From Prosapia bicincta (taxonomy: Eukaryota > Arthropoda > Insecta > Hemiptera > Cercopidae), in assembly GCA_036971475.1 (NCBI GenBank), contig JBAIZL010000004.1, forward strand, positions 62,931,753 to 62,995,752: a stretch of DNA of 64,000 bases, written 5' to 3'. The translations under genes and the position numbers were made by a program. Shown one piece after another: positions 47,369-60,073 of the stretch (position 1 is its first letter; each line of letters begins with the position of its first letter). Below the pieces are notes generated by a model that had not been told where the DNA came from, did no database searches, and worked only from the letters and a program-made list of their open reading frames with translations.

Positions 47369-48090
47369 TACTTATATATACTTACAAAAACCGAATACAG
47401 ACAGCGGCGGAAATGGATGAACCTTATTTCGAGTAACAAGTATTCAGACACACGGTCGATATCATAAATAAGCAAATTAAAACCTACGCATGATCAGAGA
47501 AGCATTTCATTTAATCTGAATTGATGATGAGTGCAATCTACAAGGAAAAACTATCTTGCACAAAGAAAGGCAGAGGTGTAGGATTAGAGTGGTTAGAGTT
47601 CTAAAAAAACTGAAACAAAGCAAAATATAATCACTAGAGAATAGAATATACTTTAAGAGGCTGTTTTAACAAGATAAGAAAGATATGTCAAGAATATGGT
47701 AATTTAATTTCAAAATTACCTTTCATCAATTTGAAGATCATATTCATTCATTTGTATTTCATATTATGTTAATGACTAGACAAGTTGATTAAGAAACGTA
47801 AAAAAAACAGTGGGATACCTTTTAATGTAGTAAACCTTATAGTCAGATGGGATAGCCAGTTATACAAATTTGAAGGGAATAGCTTACAATAACAAAATTT
47901 AGTTATAAATAAAATAACGCTATTCTTAGAAATCATATATATCTAATGTACTTAAAATGAAATAAACGCAGGTACCTTTTTAACCAGTTTAATTGGAATC
48001 CGTTATTAAAAACTGTCAAACAATTCTGAGGAAGTTTCTACAACAAAAATTGAAATAGAAGTATATATTTGTTTATCAACTAACAAAAAG
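47369..48090. repeat. Outer inverted repeat, right arm
   Basis: Partner of 42948-43669. Its outer end stops 15 bp before the left end of the large foldback element, so the two repeat systems are almost contiguous. Confidence 0.85.
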
Positions 48091-48105
48091 TTACCTTGTA
48101 ACAAC

Positions 48106-50452
48106 AAACCTTGTACAAGGTTTAATTAAATTTACAATATTGTATAAAATAAATGACCCTTTAAAACCTACATGACGTAATTATTATTCATACAATTGCT
48201 GATGTAAAATGAAAAATAGAGTGATTTGCATTATACATTTTACCAACACAATTTAGTATCTATCACAAGACAGATAATTTTGTCTAGATTTATTACTGTA
48301 TACGGAATAAAAAAGTAAAACTTAAAAAAGATCACATTTCACCGGTATTTGTAAAGTAAATTTGTATCTACTTTTATCTTTCGATCATTTGGAAAAGAAA
48401 AATGTTAATGGGTAGTTTTATTAAGCTTATCTCTGACGTTATGATGTACAAAAATAGGTTAAACCACAGTCCCCTGTGTAAAACAGTTTGCTCTAAACTG
48501 AAGCCTAATAAAACAGGGAATTCATAAATACTATATAAATCTTGAAATACTACAAAATCTACAGAAATTCATTATTCGTGATATAGACAAAAATTCAGTA
48601 GCCTAAATTGTGTTTGGACATATTTTAAACTCAAAAACATTATTTAATAACTTTCAATGGACATCCTACACAATGTATACTAGAGAAGATTTTCTCACTG
48701 TGAAAATTGGTTTTACATTCTAGGTAATACCTTGATAGCGACTTCTAGGAAAAAAGTTCAGATCAGGAGAGAGATTATATTTGTGTTTTGCCGCTGAAAA
48801 AAACGCGGTGCTTCTGATTATTGCTGGTGAGCGAGTGTATAACAAAAATGAATAACAGAAATAGAAGGTGTGTGCAATGAGAATCATTGTCCGACCCCGA
48901 AACCCTCTTAAATTTACACCCACTTTAATAATGTCTCTTTAAGGGATTTAAATTTTGACATGGATCCATTTTTAAGTAACATTAATGTATATATTGCGTC
49001 TCATATTAAAATATGTTGCCACTTACTCCGAACATTTAATTATATATTTTATTACATACATTCCCCTTTTTATCAATAATAATAATAATGTTTTCTGTTG
49101 GCAAAAAAAAATATTTATTCTCCAGTAAAACGAAAGGTAACAAATATTTGGAAAACACTAAATAATAAACTTTTTAAACAAAAGTTTATAATTTGTCTAA
49201 CAAAATTAAATTCAATTGATAATTTTATTTTTATATTTTCTTTCTTGATCTGACTTGTATCCATAATAACAATGTCTGTGTTTAGTACGTACCTACCTTT
49301 ATTCGCGTCTATCTTCTGTGCATAGTCTCTCTGAACGTGATCATTACTTTATAGGCTAAATCCATTGTATTGAGTGAAATTAAGCGTAAAAAAGGCTTCA
49401 CAAAAGTAATAACAAAATTATCCCATTTAAAAGGTAGAAAGAGGAGGCTGTATGATAATATAAAGACCTTGAATTATATAGTATTCTTTATGTGAGTAAT
49501 TAAGCAATTACTTGCCTCTGAAAATAGGTTTTGTTATACATCATCTATGGGAGCACTTATTTCTTTAATATGGACTGCCAAACTTAACCTAAAAAAACCA
49601 ACCGTGACAAGTACTGGATACAGCTCCTTAAGTTGAGTAGGTTCCTTGTACTGGAATTCTCTTTTACTTAACACTGTAACTATTACTAGTCTTCAACATC
49701 TAAATAGAAATAAACAATAGGAATATATGAAAAAATAAACCAAATTCTTATAATTGCAAATCAATTTTGGCCTACAGAGAGTAGCGCTACCCACCGAAAG
49801 CCCTAAGCACAGTGGTATTTTCACACAATATATTTTTACTTTATATTCCTACTAATATGGAAAAATCAAGATGAGTTAAGGTTTATTGACTGTGGCGCTG
49901 CCTAACAGTGCTACTTGTAAATACTGCTCCATATATTGGTCATATCCTAGCAAGTGCTGCTGATTTTCGACAAGTGACAATTTTTAGTACCTCTACGCAC
50001 TGCACTAGTAAAACTATTAAGAGAACAAATAGGTTAAAGATATTTATGTCAAAAAGTTTTTATTAGGGATTTAAATTGTCCTTTTATATTTTTAATGTAT
50101 AATATCGAATCAAATTTAATTCTATTTGGTTCGATGTTTTTTATAAAATCCCGACACTGAAATTATGTGGTTGTATGGGAATTAGACCCCAGAAGTAAAA
50201 ATGTAATTGAAAAATGTAGGTAATAGTTTTTTTTTCAATGTTCTGTAATTTAATAATTAAATTTTATATTTATTGAAATCTTTTACACTTGGTATGTAAC
50301 TGTTTAATAAAACTTTACCAGGCGAGAATCAAATCTAATTTACCTAAATAATATTTTGATACCAGGACAAATTGAAGTAAAACACTAACATTCGTTGAAG
50401 TAACATGTGAATAATATAATGTAATTAGTCAATATAACAATCTACAATACAG
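48106..50452. repeat. Foldback-like element, left 2.35-kb arm
   Basis: Reverse complement of 50831-53184. It begins AAACCTTGTACAAGGTTTAA, itself containing a perfect palindrome (AACCTTGTACAAGGTT), and ends CTACAATACAG at 50452. In a compared stretch of about 230 bp (around 49801-50030) I counted four substitutions between arms; the outer ends differ more. No open frame of interest. No target-site duplication could be identified. Confidence 0.88.
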
Positions 50453-50830
50453 GAAATAACATCTAGAAATACTGATGACCAATTCATTCTTAAGATTAAT
50501 TATATACTAATATTATAACTAATTTTATAATTAATATCAGATGCCCGTAGATATAGATGATTCTCAAAATATTATTTTGTGGAGCAAGAGTATGTCTAAC
50601 GCAAACCTAAAATGTGTGAATAAAGTTCGCATAAAGTATCAAATATTTCACAGCAGTAAATATTCATACAACACACATTTCAAGGTATTTTTATTATAAA
50701 ATGTGGTGCTATCAACTTTAATTTTAAGAACTATAGACATTTTATTTGTAACAATTATTGTCTAGTCGGAGCTGCTGCCTGGGGGGCAAATATAAATGAG
50801 ACTATCTTAATTTTTAATTTCTAACAAAAC
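50453..50830. other. Central spacer of the foldback-like element
   Basis: 378 bp of AT-rich sequence between the two arms, without coding content or recognisable motif. Such a spacer is the loop of the hairpin the arms would form. Confidence 0.7.
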
Positions 50831-53184
50831 CTGTATTGTAGATTGTTATGTTAACTAATTACATTATATTATTCACATGTTACTACAACGAATGTCAGTG
50901 TTTTGCTGCAATTTTTCCTGGTATCAAAATATTAGTTAGTTAAATTAGATTTTATTCTCGCAAGGTATAGTTTTAATAAACATTTACATACCAAGTATAA
51001 TAGATTTCAATTAATATATGATTTATATAATTAATTACAGAACTTTAAAAAAAACTATTACCTACATTTTACATTTAGATTTTTACTTCTGGGGTCTAGT
51101 TCCCATACAACCACATAATTTTAGTGTAGGGATTTTATAAAATACATCGAAACTAATAGAATTTAATTTGATTCAATATTCGATATTCTACAATACAAAT
51201 ATAAAAGGACAAATTAAAACAATAATGAAAACTTTTTTGACTTAAATCTCTTTAACCTATTTGTTCTCTTAATAGTTTTACTAGTGTAGTGCGTAGAGGT
51301 ACTAAAAATTGTCACTTGTCGAAAATCAGCAGCACTTGCTAGGATATGACCAATATATGGAGCAGTATTTACAAGTAGCACTGTTAGGCAGCACCACAGT
51401 CAATAAACCTTAACTCATCTCGATTTTTCCGTATTAGTAGGAATATAAAGTAAAAATATATTGTGTGAAAATACCACTGTGCTTAGGGCTTTCGGTGGGT
51501 AGCACTACTCTCTGTAGGCCTAAATTGATTTGCAATCTTAAGAATTCGGTCAATTGTCTATTTCTATTTAGATGTTGAAGACTAGCAATAGTTACGGTGT
51601 TAAGTAAAAGAGATTTCCAGTACAAGGAACCTACTCATCTTACCGAGCTGTATCCAGTACTTGTCACGTTTGGTTTTTTAAAGTTAAGTTTGGCAGTCCA
51701 TATTAAAGAAATAAATGCTCCCATAGATGATGTGTAACAAAACCTAATTTCAGAGGCAAGTAATTGCTTAATTGCTCACATAAAGAGTACTATATAATTC
51801 AAGGTCTTTATATTATCCTACAGCCTCCTGTTTCTATCTTTTAAATGGGATAATTTTGTTATTACTTTTGTGAAGCCTATTTTACGCTTAATTTCACTCA
51901 ATACAATGGCGTCAGCCTATAAATTAATGATCACGTTCAGAGAGAATACGAGTATGGGACAGAAGAATAGACCCGAATCAAGATAAGGACTAAGTACATA
52001 CTAAACAAACTCATTGTTATTATGGATACAAGTCAGATCAAGAAAGAAAACATAAAAAAAAAATTATCAGTTGAATTTAATTTTGTTAGACAAATTAAAA
52101 GCGTTTGTTAAAAACGTTGTTTATTTAGTGTTTTCCAAATATTAGTTACCCTTCGTTTTACTGGAGAATAAATATTATTATTTTTTTTGCCAACAGAAAA
52201 CAATATTAATATTATTGATAAAAAGGGTAATCTATGTAATAAAATATATATATAAGTGTTCGGAGTAAGTGACAACATATTTTAATATGAGACGCAATAT
52301 ATACATTAATGTTACTTAGTAATGGGTCCATGGCAAAATTAAAATCCCTTAACAAGACATTATTAAAGTGGGTGTAAATTTAAGAGGGTTTCGGGGTCGG
52401 ACAATGATTCTCATTGCACACACCTTCTATTTCTGTTATTCATTTTTGTTATACACTCGCTCACCAGCAATAATCAGAAGCACTGGTTTTTTCAGCGGCA
52501 AAACACAAATATAATCTCTCTCGTGATCTGAACTTTTTTCCTAGAAGTAACTATCAAGGTATTACCATGAATGTAAGACAAATATTCACAGTGAAAAAAT
52601 CTTCTGTAGTGTAGATTTTGTAGGATTTCCATTGAAAGTTATTAAATAAGGTTTTTGAGTTTAAAATATGTCCAAACACCATTTAGGCTACTTAATTTTT
52701 GTCTATATCACGAATATAGAATTTTTGTAGAATGTGTAGTATTTCAAGATTTATATAGTATTTATAAATTCCCTGTTTCATTAGACTTCGGTTTAGAGCA
52801 AACTGTTTTACTCAGGTGGTTGTGGTTTAACATAATTTTGTACATCACCCGTCAGAGATAAGCTTAATAAAACTACCCATTAACATTTTTCTTTTCCAAA
52901 TGATCGTAAGATAAAAGTAGAGAAAAATTTACTTTACAAATACCGGTGAAATGTGTTCTGTTTTAAGTTTTACTTTTTCTTATTCCGTAAACAGTAATAA
53001 ATCTAGACAAAATTATCTGTCTCGTGAAAGATACTAACTTGTGTTGGTAAAATGTATAATGCAAATCACTCCATTTTTCATTTTACATCTGTAATTGTAT
53101 GAATAATAATTACGTCATGTAGGTTTTGAAGGTTCATTTATTTTATACAATATTGTAATTTTAATTAAACCTTCTACAAGGTTT
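50831..53184. repeat. Foldback-like element, right 2.35-kb arm
   Basis: Starts CTGTATTGTAGATTGTTAT, complementary to the inner end of the left arm, and ends CTTCTACAAGGTTT at 53184, the complement of the left terminus with one base change that breaks the terminal palindrome. Confidence 0.88.
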
Positions 53185-54361
53185 TTACATAGAATTACAG
53201 AAATGATTTAGTTTTCGACTATTTATTAAACGCCATAACACTGTAATCCCCCTTCCCCTTAATTGTTTTATAAAACACCCTAATTATACTTCTTAGACAT
53301 CATTAAAATAGGATTCATGAACATCGACCTGTACATAATGTTTCCTGCAATAATATATTTAACGCGTGCCTCTATCTACCACCGAATTATAATTGATTTT
53401 GTGAGTTGTTTTCAACCGATCATCAACTAGGTTAGTATGAATACTTAAATGTTATTTTGAAAATGAACTACGTAATGTATTATTTCACAACTAGGATTTT
53501 GTAATAGTAATTTTTCTTCTTGTTATATTTGTAAGAGGTGTAGTATAAGAGCCCATAAAAATCATTTACAAACCACTGATTTATAGACATAATTTTCAAA
53601 TATGCAAAATGGATGTACTAAATATGGGAGAATTTTTCTACAATAATTATAGTACATTTAAAATGACGCAAAATCGTCTGGTCGTATAGCTATGTATTTT
53701 TTTTGGAATATACACAAATGGTGTTGTTTTAGATAAGGTATTACTTTACTCTTTTACTACAGTGGTATCGAAACTATTTGATGAATAACGAGATTTTAGT
53801 TAGGTTAAGTGAAGAATGTTAACCCTACTTTTTAGTTTCAAAAACACAACACCATACATATCATACCAAGGTCCTATATATTCTCAGTATTTATTTTTAT
53901 CCTAATCACACCAAAAACTCTAAATGGTAATCTATACTTCGTGAAATATTAGATATAATGACTGATAGCATTTCCATTGGAAAAAATGTGTTACCATATT
54001 AAATTAATGGTAGCTGTAAAACGAATCAGAACATATTTCTATACAATATAGGATTTATATTAGGTTTAAAAAAACTATGAAATGTTTAATGAATTTGCAT
54101 TTTATTATTAGGGTGCTGATTAAGTTATATTGATAATATTTTTTTTTTTAATGAATTATATACAATTATTGGAAAAGATGTCTCAAGTAGATATACATCA
54201 TAATTTAAATATCTTCTGTATACATCGAATAATGTCCTATCTAATACGAACATTCCTCCAGCTCCATTAATACATCTGGATAAAAAAGTTGAATAAAAAA
54301 GTCCTAAAATCGAAAGTCGATTTCCGTTTTACAGAATTGGTTTTGTACACAATATTTCGCC
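53185..54361. other. AT-rich non-coding DNA
   Basis: No supported feature between the foldback element and LOA copy 2. Confidence 0.5.
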
Positions 54362-54373
54362 ACATGAACACTT
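54362..54373 (-). repeat. Target-site duplication, 3' side (LOA copy 2)
   Basis: ACATGAACACTT here matches ACATTAACACTT at 59728-59739 with one mismatch. It lies directly after the A-rich tail when read on the minus strand. Confidence 0.85.
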
Positions 54374-54449
54374 TTTTTATATCTTGTGAGCGGGTTTGAA
54401 CTGCCTGAAGCACTGCTACCTTAAGGTATATTGTACTTACCTCCCTGAT

Positions 54450-57400
54450 CTAGTCAAATAACCCCTTCCCTCTTACCAGGTTTAGGAGTTTCCTGACTAG
54501 AGTTTTACCTTCAGCGTCCACCAAAGCCGTTCCATCACCAAAGAGGTTGAAGCGCCTCTCAGCAAGTACTTCACATCTGTAAATAATGTGTGTGGCAGTC
54601 TCCAGTTCCTGCCCGCATAATCTGCACACTGGTTCATCTTTGTAGACACCCATTTTATGCAAATGTTTCCTTAGTCCACAGTGTCCCGTAAGTAGACCTG
54701 TTAGTAGGTTTCCTAAGGGTTAGCTTACTGTGTCTCATTCCTTCAGCCCTGATCCAGTGCTCACAGTGTCTTTCAGCCATCCACCTTCACACTGTCATCT
54801 TGACCATGGATTTGGAAATAACTACCGCAGGCTCCGGTCCAATCAGAGGAGTCGAAGACCCCTCCCTGGCCAGCGCGTCTGCGGCTTCATTTCCAAGTAT
54901 TCCCCTTTGCCCTGGCACCCAACCTATCCTGATTTGATTGTGCCTTGCCAGGGCTTGTAGGCTATTTAGGCACTCCTTGACTATGGCCGAGATGACCACA
55001 TGTCCGTTTTGTGCCTTAATTGCTGCCTGACTGTCGGAGAAAATAGCAATCCGGGTCCCGTGTGTTCCTCTTCTAGCTATCTCTCCCAGACAGGCATTTA
55101 TAGCATATACTTCGGCCTGAAAGACAGAGGTATGCCTCCCCAAGGAAAAAACTAGTTCTACCCTTGGGTTTTTACAATACACCCCCGCTCCAGTGCCGAA
55201 GTCCATCTTGGAGCCATCTGTGTACCGGATCTGAGCTCCTGATGTTAATGTCCCTGACCATTCCGTCATAGTTTGGTGGACCTGGTCGGGTGCAAACGTT
55301 CGAGTAATGTGGTCGTTGCCCATTTCCAAGACGGGTTCTTTGACCACGAACTCGATACTCATATGTCCCGAGACATCTGGGAGGTTAGCCCAGTTGCTCG
55401 AGTTGCGCAATCTTCATGCCGCCAGCCTTGCCTCTCCCCTAAGGACAAGCTCAAGGGGAGGGAGGTTAAGCATTACTTCCATTTCTGCACCTGGTGTAGT
55501 TGACATCGCTCCCAGTGTGCACAGACAGGACAATCTCTGGATAGAGCTCAGTTTAGCTCTTGTCTGTGCCTGGTTGGCCTTTGTCCACCACACCAGAGCT
55601 CCATAGGTAATCATAGGTCTTATCACCCTCAGATACATCCAGTGCATCATTGATGGCTTCACTCCCCATTTCTTACTCACCATTTTTCTCACAGTCATCA
55701 GTGCCCTTTTTGGCCCTGTTAACTGTCCTCTCAAGATGTGAGTTCCAGGTGAGTTTCCTGTCCAGAGTAACTCCCAGGTACTTCACCTGCCCCACAAACT
55801 CAAGGTATTCACCAAACAAGCGGGGCATCCTGGTCGTCAGATCTTTTCGCTGTCTGGTAAAGTTAATGAGAGCAGTCTTTTTTGGATTTACCCTAAGGTT
55901 CTCCTTTTTACACCACTCTTCAATCAGTCGTAGAGGATTTCTGATTACCTCAAGGACTGTATCAGGGAATCTGCCCAGGATCAGGACAACTATGTCGTCC
56001 GCATATCCTAGACAGAAGTACCCCTGTTAATTCGGGAGTTCAATAAGGTTGTCAACCACTAGGCACCACAACAGAGGAGAGAGAACCCCCCCCCCCCCCG
56101 TGCACAGCCCCGACTTGTCGCCGCCCTTCTGACCTCCCCTGCCACCTCTACAGAAATGCTTCTGTTTGTTAACATTGGACTTATCCAACCACACGTGGTC
56201 GCATCTACTCCATGACGTCTTGCACCACTTACCATTGTCTCAACTGAGGGGTTATTGAAAGTCCATTCAATATCGAGGAAGGCACCTATGGCACAACCTT
56301 TCTTAGCAATCATTTGCTCAATCCTACCAACCACTTGATGGAGAGCTCCCTCGCAGGATTTCCCCGGTTGATAAGCATACTGGTTCCAATGCAGTGGTTT
56401 GATAGCCAAAGCACCCCCCCCCCCCCCCCCCCCCCCCCCTAATATGCCTATCAACCAGTTTTTCAAGTCCTTTGAGAACAAAGGACATGAGTGTAATAGG
56501 TCTGTATCCTTTCCTTTCCGATTGGTTACCGGTGGGCTTAGGTATAAAGACCACCTTACTAGATTTCCAGGCTGCCGGCACATGCCCTAGAGCAATGCTT
56601 AGCCTGTATAATTTAGTAAGTACCAGCACCAGCATATCCATTCCCTGCTGCAGCAGCACAGGATAGATCCCATCTGGACCTGGAGATTTGTAGGGTTTAA
56701 AAGTGCCAACAGCCCATCTTACCCTTTGTGGAGTTACTATCCTCCTTGCCACTTCCCAGTCCTCCCTCTTACCACGTCTTGTGGAGAGTTTGGTAACTGG
56801 TTCAGTGTCTGCTCCCGAAAGTTTCCTCAGGGTACTGGAAGGGAAATGTGTTCTGATTAATTCTTCCACAGTTTCCCCTGCCGTTTTTGTTATATTTCCC
56901 AGTGGGGTTCTTAGCACCCCCACCGGGTTAACTGGGTCCTTAGACAGCACTTTATACAGTCGTGCCCCTTCCCAAGTTTTGTCAATCTCATGATAAAACT
57001 CCTTCCAGGACTTCCTGTGCGTTTCTCTAATTGCCCTGTTGTATTCGGTTAGTGTTTTCCTATACAGGTCCCACTCCCCGTTCTTTTTTGCTCTATTAAA
57101 GAGTCTCCTGGTGGTCTTCCGAAGTTAGCTTCGGCTAGCTTCGGCTAGTTGGCTAGCTTCTTGCTCCACCATGACGGATCCCCTACTTTCCTCCCCTCAC
57201 TGAGAGGGCAGTTATCAGTAAAGGATTTTATTATAGCCTCGCCAGCCAATGTGGCAGAGTCTTCTAGCTCTCTCCTCCCACCATACTCCAATCCACCCTC
57301 CTCAATCCGAACACCCAGGTCCCTCCTGTAGGAGTCCCAGCCTGTTCTTCTTGGATCCCTGGTTGGGCGAAGCATGGCTGGATTTAGAGAGATATCATAC

Positions 57401-58059
57401 CTAATATGTCTGTGATCAGAAGAAGATGGTTCATCCGACACATACCAATTTAGTACATACCTAGCCATCTGGTTCGATGCCACCGTAATGTCCCGGACCT
57501 CCGGTCAGGCCCTAGTGACAAACGTCGGCTCTTCCCCCTGATTTAAGACTAGTAAATTCTTAGAGCTAAGATAAGCTAAAAGTTCCTCACCTCTAGTGTT
57601 GGTACCTGTACTTCCCCGCGAAGTGTGATGGTAGTTAGCATCCATCCCCACTAGCAGCTCCTCATCCACAGCCCCGCAGTGCTCGACCAGGCTCCTCAGC
57701 TCTTGTGTTGGTAGAGCCCCCGCGTAGTCAAAGGGAAGATATGCCGTGGCCAGGTTCAGCCTCTTCACCCTCCCCTCCGCCCGCAGCTCCACCGTCACTG
57801 CTAACAAGTCCCTGCAGCAGAAGTTCGTTAGTACAAAAGCACTCAACCCCCTCCTAACCAGGATACACGTCCTGGGAACACCGGAGTCCTTATCATACAA
57901 CACCTTACCTCCAGATGTCTCCAGCCCGCATATTCTTCCTCCAGAAATCCATGATTCCTGGATGAGCACCAAGTCTACCTCTCCCCTGTCCAGCATCCTA
58001 CACACGACAGCACTGGCCGCCCTGCTATGCTGTAGGTTCACTTGGAGGGTCTTGATCAT
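54450..58059 (-). pseudogene. LOA ORF2 (APE, RT, RNase H), broken
   Basis: Starts MIKTLQVNLQHSRAA at 58059, 8 nt after ORF1. The endonuclease retains QESW, GMDANYHHTSRGS and SSDHRHI. RT retains SPGPDGIYP, KGYRPITLMSF and YADDIVV, but the first Asp block reads FLDIEWTF instead of FLDIEGAF. RNase H is the best-preserved part (54787-55410): TDGSK, QAEVYAI, FSDSQAA and GNEAADALARE are all intact. The C-terminus has RLCGQELETATHIIYRC. Lesions: a stop or frameshift between 57505 and 57483, a tandem microduplication near 57125-57155 that ends the frame at KKLAN, a 26-C homopolymer (56414-56439), a 14-C homopolymer (56086-56099) at the PQGG-type RT block, and further frameshifts near 55735, 55412 and 54700. 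Not translatable as one protein. Confidence 0.92.
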
Positions 58060-58067
58060 TTTCCTGC

Positions 58068-59273
58068 TTATTCCGCAGTTGCCTGGGTTCGCAGAGCAGC
58101 CCCAGGACTAGAGAGCACCTTGAACGTGGCCTGTCTCAGCCCCACGTTCACCCTCAGGTTGTTGTTTCGCAGTGCCCTGAGGGAGCCCTCTCTTATATAC
58201 AAGATCAGGGTAAGACCTGCATCCTCCCTTTTCCTAGCAATCACCTTCCAAGTATCCTGAACTACCCCAGGGTTCTGGGTTTTGACCACCTTCAGGATCT
58301 CTTCCGGCTCCTTGTCATTGTAGGGTTTGGGCACCCACATTGATACCTTTGCAATGCAAAAGATCTCCTTGGGTGGCCCTGCCCTCAACTTGACCCCCTC
58401 ACTCAGGGTGAAGCCTGGCAGGACCCGAAGGACCCACTCCAGGCTCTCCCGTGAGGAGCATACGACATTTAGAGCTCCCCTCTCTAAGTATGCTGTCCTG
58501 AATCCTCTGTCCCCACTCTCCGCCTCAGCTGACAGCAGTTCCGAGAAGAACAGATCCTCCAGCTCCAACGCCATCTCTTCCGAGAGTTGTCTCTCAGGGT
58601 AACTAACTGGGACAATTGCTAGCTTTTGCCTGAAGGTATCGTCGTATGTGCCCGAAGACAATCCAGCATCCCCCCCTTGTCCCAGTTTCACTTTCTTCAT
58701 TCCTCCCTCCACTGGAGATGGATTGGACGTCTCACTCCTAGGCCTTTTTGACGTGCTGGGGTTTGGTGCTCTTGGATGATTTCTTCCCGGTTGCACCTCC
58801 CTCCTCACAAGATCCAAGCCCTGGACTTTGTCAGACTCAGCTCGGTTTTGGCCTCCCCTTCGTTTTGTCAGGGTTGTTGGCCCTTCCGCTCCTCTCGCCT
58901 GTTCTTTTCGGAGCCGCCTTTTGGCCGCTCCACTCATTCGCTTTCTCCGTAAAGAGAGCGTGCTCAACTCTGCAGCCACTTCACCGGTTTCTGCAGTCGG
59001 CAGCTTGACAGCCGCCTACGCACCCCCAGTGACGGTTGCCGTTGGCATCTCTGCTACAGACCCACGGTTTGCCAACTCATTGGCTCCCGCCGTCTGTGCA
59101 GTCTCAAAATTATTTTTTGTATTATTCTGGTCTATAAACGTCCCACGAGTATGGGGGAAATAAAGGTCGAACAGAGCAGAGCCCCCACTTTCCTGGCAAG
59201 ACAACATACAATGAGGTTTTGTCTGGTTCCTCAAGGGGATCGTGTGCGACTGCATTTTATACCCTGCAGCCAT
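58068..59273 (-). pseudogene. LOA ORF1, nearly intact (one in-frame stop)
   Basis: Read from MAAGYKMQ at 59273, the frame is open for 401 residues except for one TAG at 59016-59018 (GCG-TAG-GCG; copy 1 has GCG-GGG-GCG). After the stop come LSTLSLRRKRMSGAAKRRL and a Lys/Arg-rich region, then a Pro/Ser-rich linker. A folded part follows, beginning LAIVPVSYPERQLSEEMALE and ending KVLSSPGAALRTQATAE. The folded part resembles the DUF4780 type found in ORF1 of insect LINEs (from memory of the family pattern). ORF1 proteins bind element RNA in cytoplasmic particles. No CCHC zinc knuckle is seen. Confidence 0.85.
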
Positions 59274-59727
59274 TCATCCTTCGGCACGATGCCTTCAACC
59301 TTGGATTGGGTATTCAGTCACTGACCTTGAAGCACACCCCAAGTTCAGGACATTATTAACTGTTGCTCATGGAGCGAACAGCCTGCTTTACTCTCTTTTT
59401 TACAACTGTGTCTTTAGGGTAGTTTCCCGCCCATACTTCACTGTCGCATTGCCCTTGCTTCACCCGGGAGGTGATAGTAGCATTGTGAGGACTTAATTCC
59501 CAACTACCCCAGTCTTCCCGGTCAGAGCACTCGGTTATTTCTACCACGCCCAACCGGTTGACTGACGAGGAGGGATAATTCCTCACCTTTGAACCATAGC
59601 CTTGGTCCAGGCCTGCATATTCAGAAACCTTCCGGAATTCTTATTCACAGGTAACCTACATTTCTGTAGGCCGTCCCACTATCCGCCACCTGTGGACCCG
59701 CCCGGTTGCTCAGGCCAGCTTGCCGGG
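59274..59727 (-). promoter_or_regulatory. LOA 5' UTR, copy 2
   Basis: 454 bp. The first about 87 bases are identical to the start of copy 1, including all three hairpins described there. Most of the rest is also collinear, with scattered substitutions. It would carry the internal promoter expected of such elements. Confidence 0.6.
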
Positions 59728-59739
59728 ACATTAACACTT
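59728..59739 (-). repeat. Target-site duplication, 5' side (LOA copy 2)
   Basis: ACATTAACACTT, abutting the first base of the element; partner of 54362-54373. Confidence 0.85.
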
Positions 59740-60003
59740 AATCGTCCCTCTCTGTTTACGACGTGTACATAAAATTAAATTTAACTATGTTAAACTGGAT
59801 ATGTTACTTTTAACTACGCGCTTACCGAAGGGTTAAGGTTAACGGCAAAAATTGTATTAAGTTTACTCCTAGAAAATTTTTTAAATGTATCATATTTTTC
59901 AACATTCATGATAAATTTGTACTGCATTAACAACAAGAGATAACTGTTGCAATGATTGTATTTTATTACTTTGTCTTGAGACATTCATGCTTATATTTAG
60001 TGC

Positions 60004-60006
<3 letters not shown>

Positions 60007-60071
<65 letters not shown>
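60007..60071. repeat. (TA)n microsatellite
   Basis: About 32 uninterrupted TA units. Confidence 0.97.

Positions 60072-60073
<2 letters not shown>

Larger units (their letters stand above)
54374..59727 (-). mobile_element. LOA-clade non-LTR retrotransposon, copy 2 (near full length)
   Basis: A 5.35-kb element on the minus strand with the same 5' terminus as copy 1 (CCCGGCAAGCTGG) and the same order: 5' UTR, ORF1, ORF2, short 3' UTR and A-rich tail. It is flanked by a 12-bp target-site duplication with one mismatch. Its length equals copy 1 plus the 843-bp and 36-bp segments copy 1 lost, within small indels, so both were full-length insertions of one family. The mismatch in the duplication suggests it is not very recent. 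Confidence 0.94.

Noticed and set aside
47135..47467. 110-codon plus-strand frame
   Set aside because: It is compositionally random and runs into the right outer repeat arm, whose left partner has no matching frame.
48106..53184. Polinton or DNA transposon with long terminal repeats
   Set aside because: No transposase, integrase or polymerase coding sequence lies in the arms or the 378-bp centre.
58327..59163. Plus-strand frames over LOA copy 2
   Set aside because: They are antisense shadows of ORF1, which has the family features and long open frame on the minus strand.
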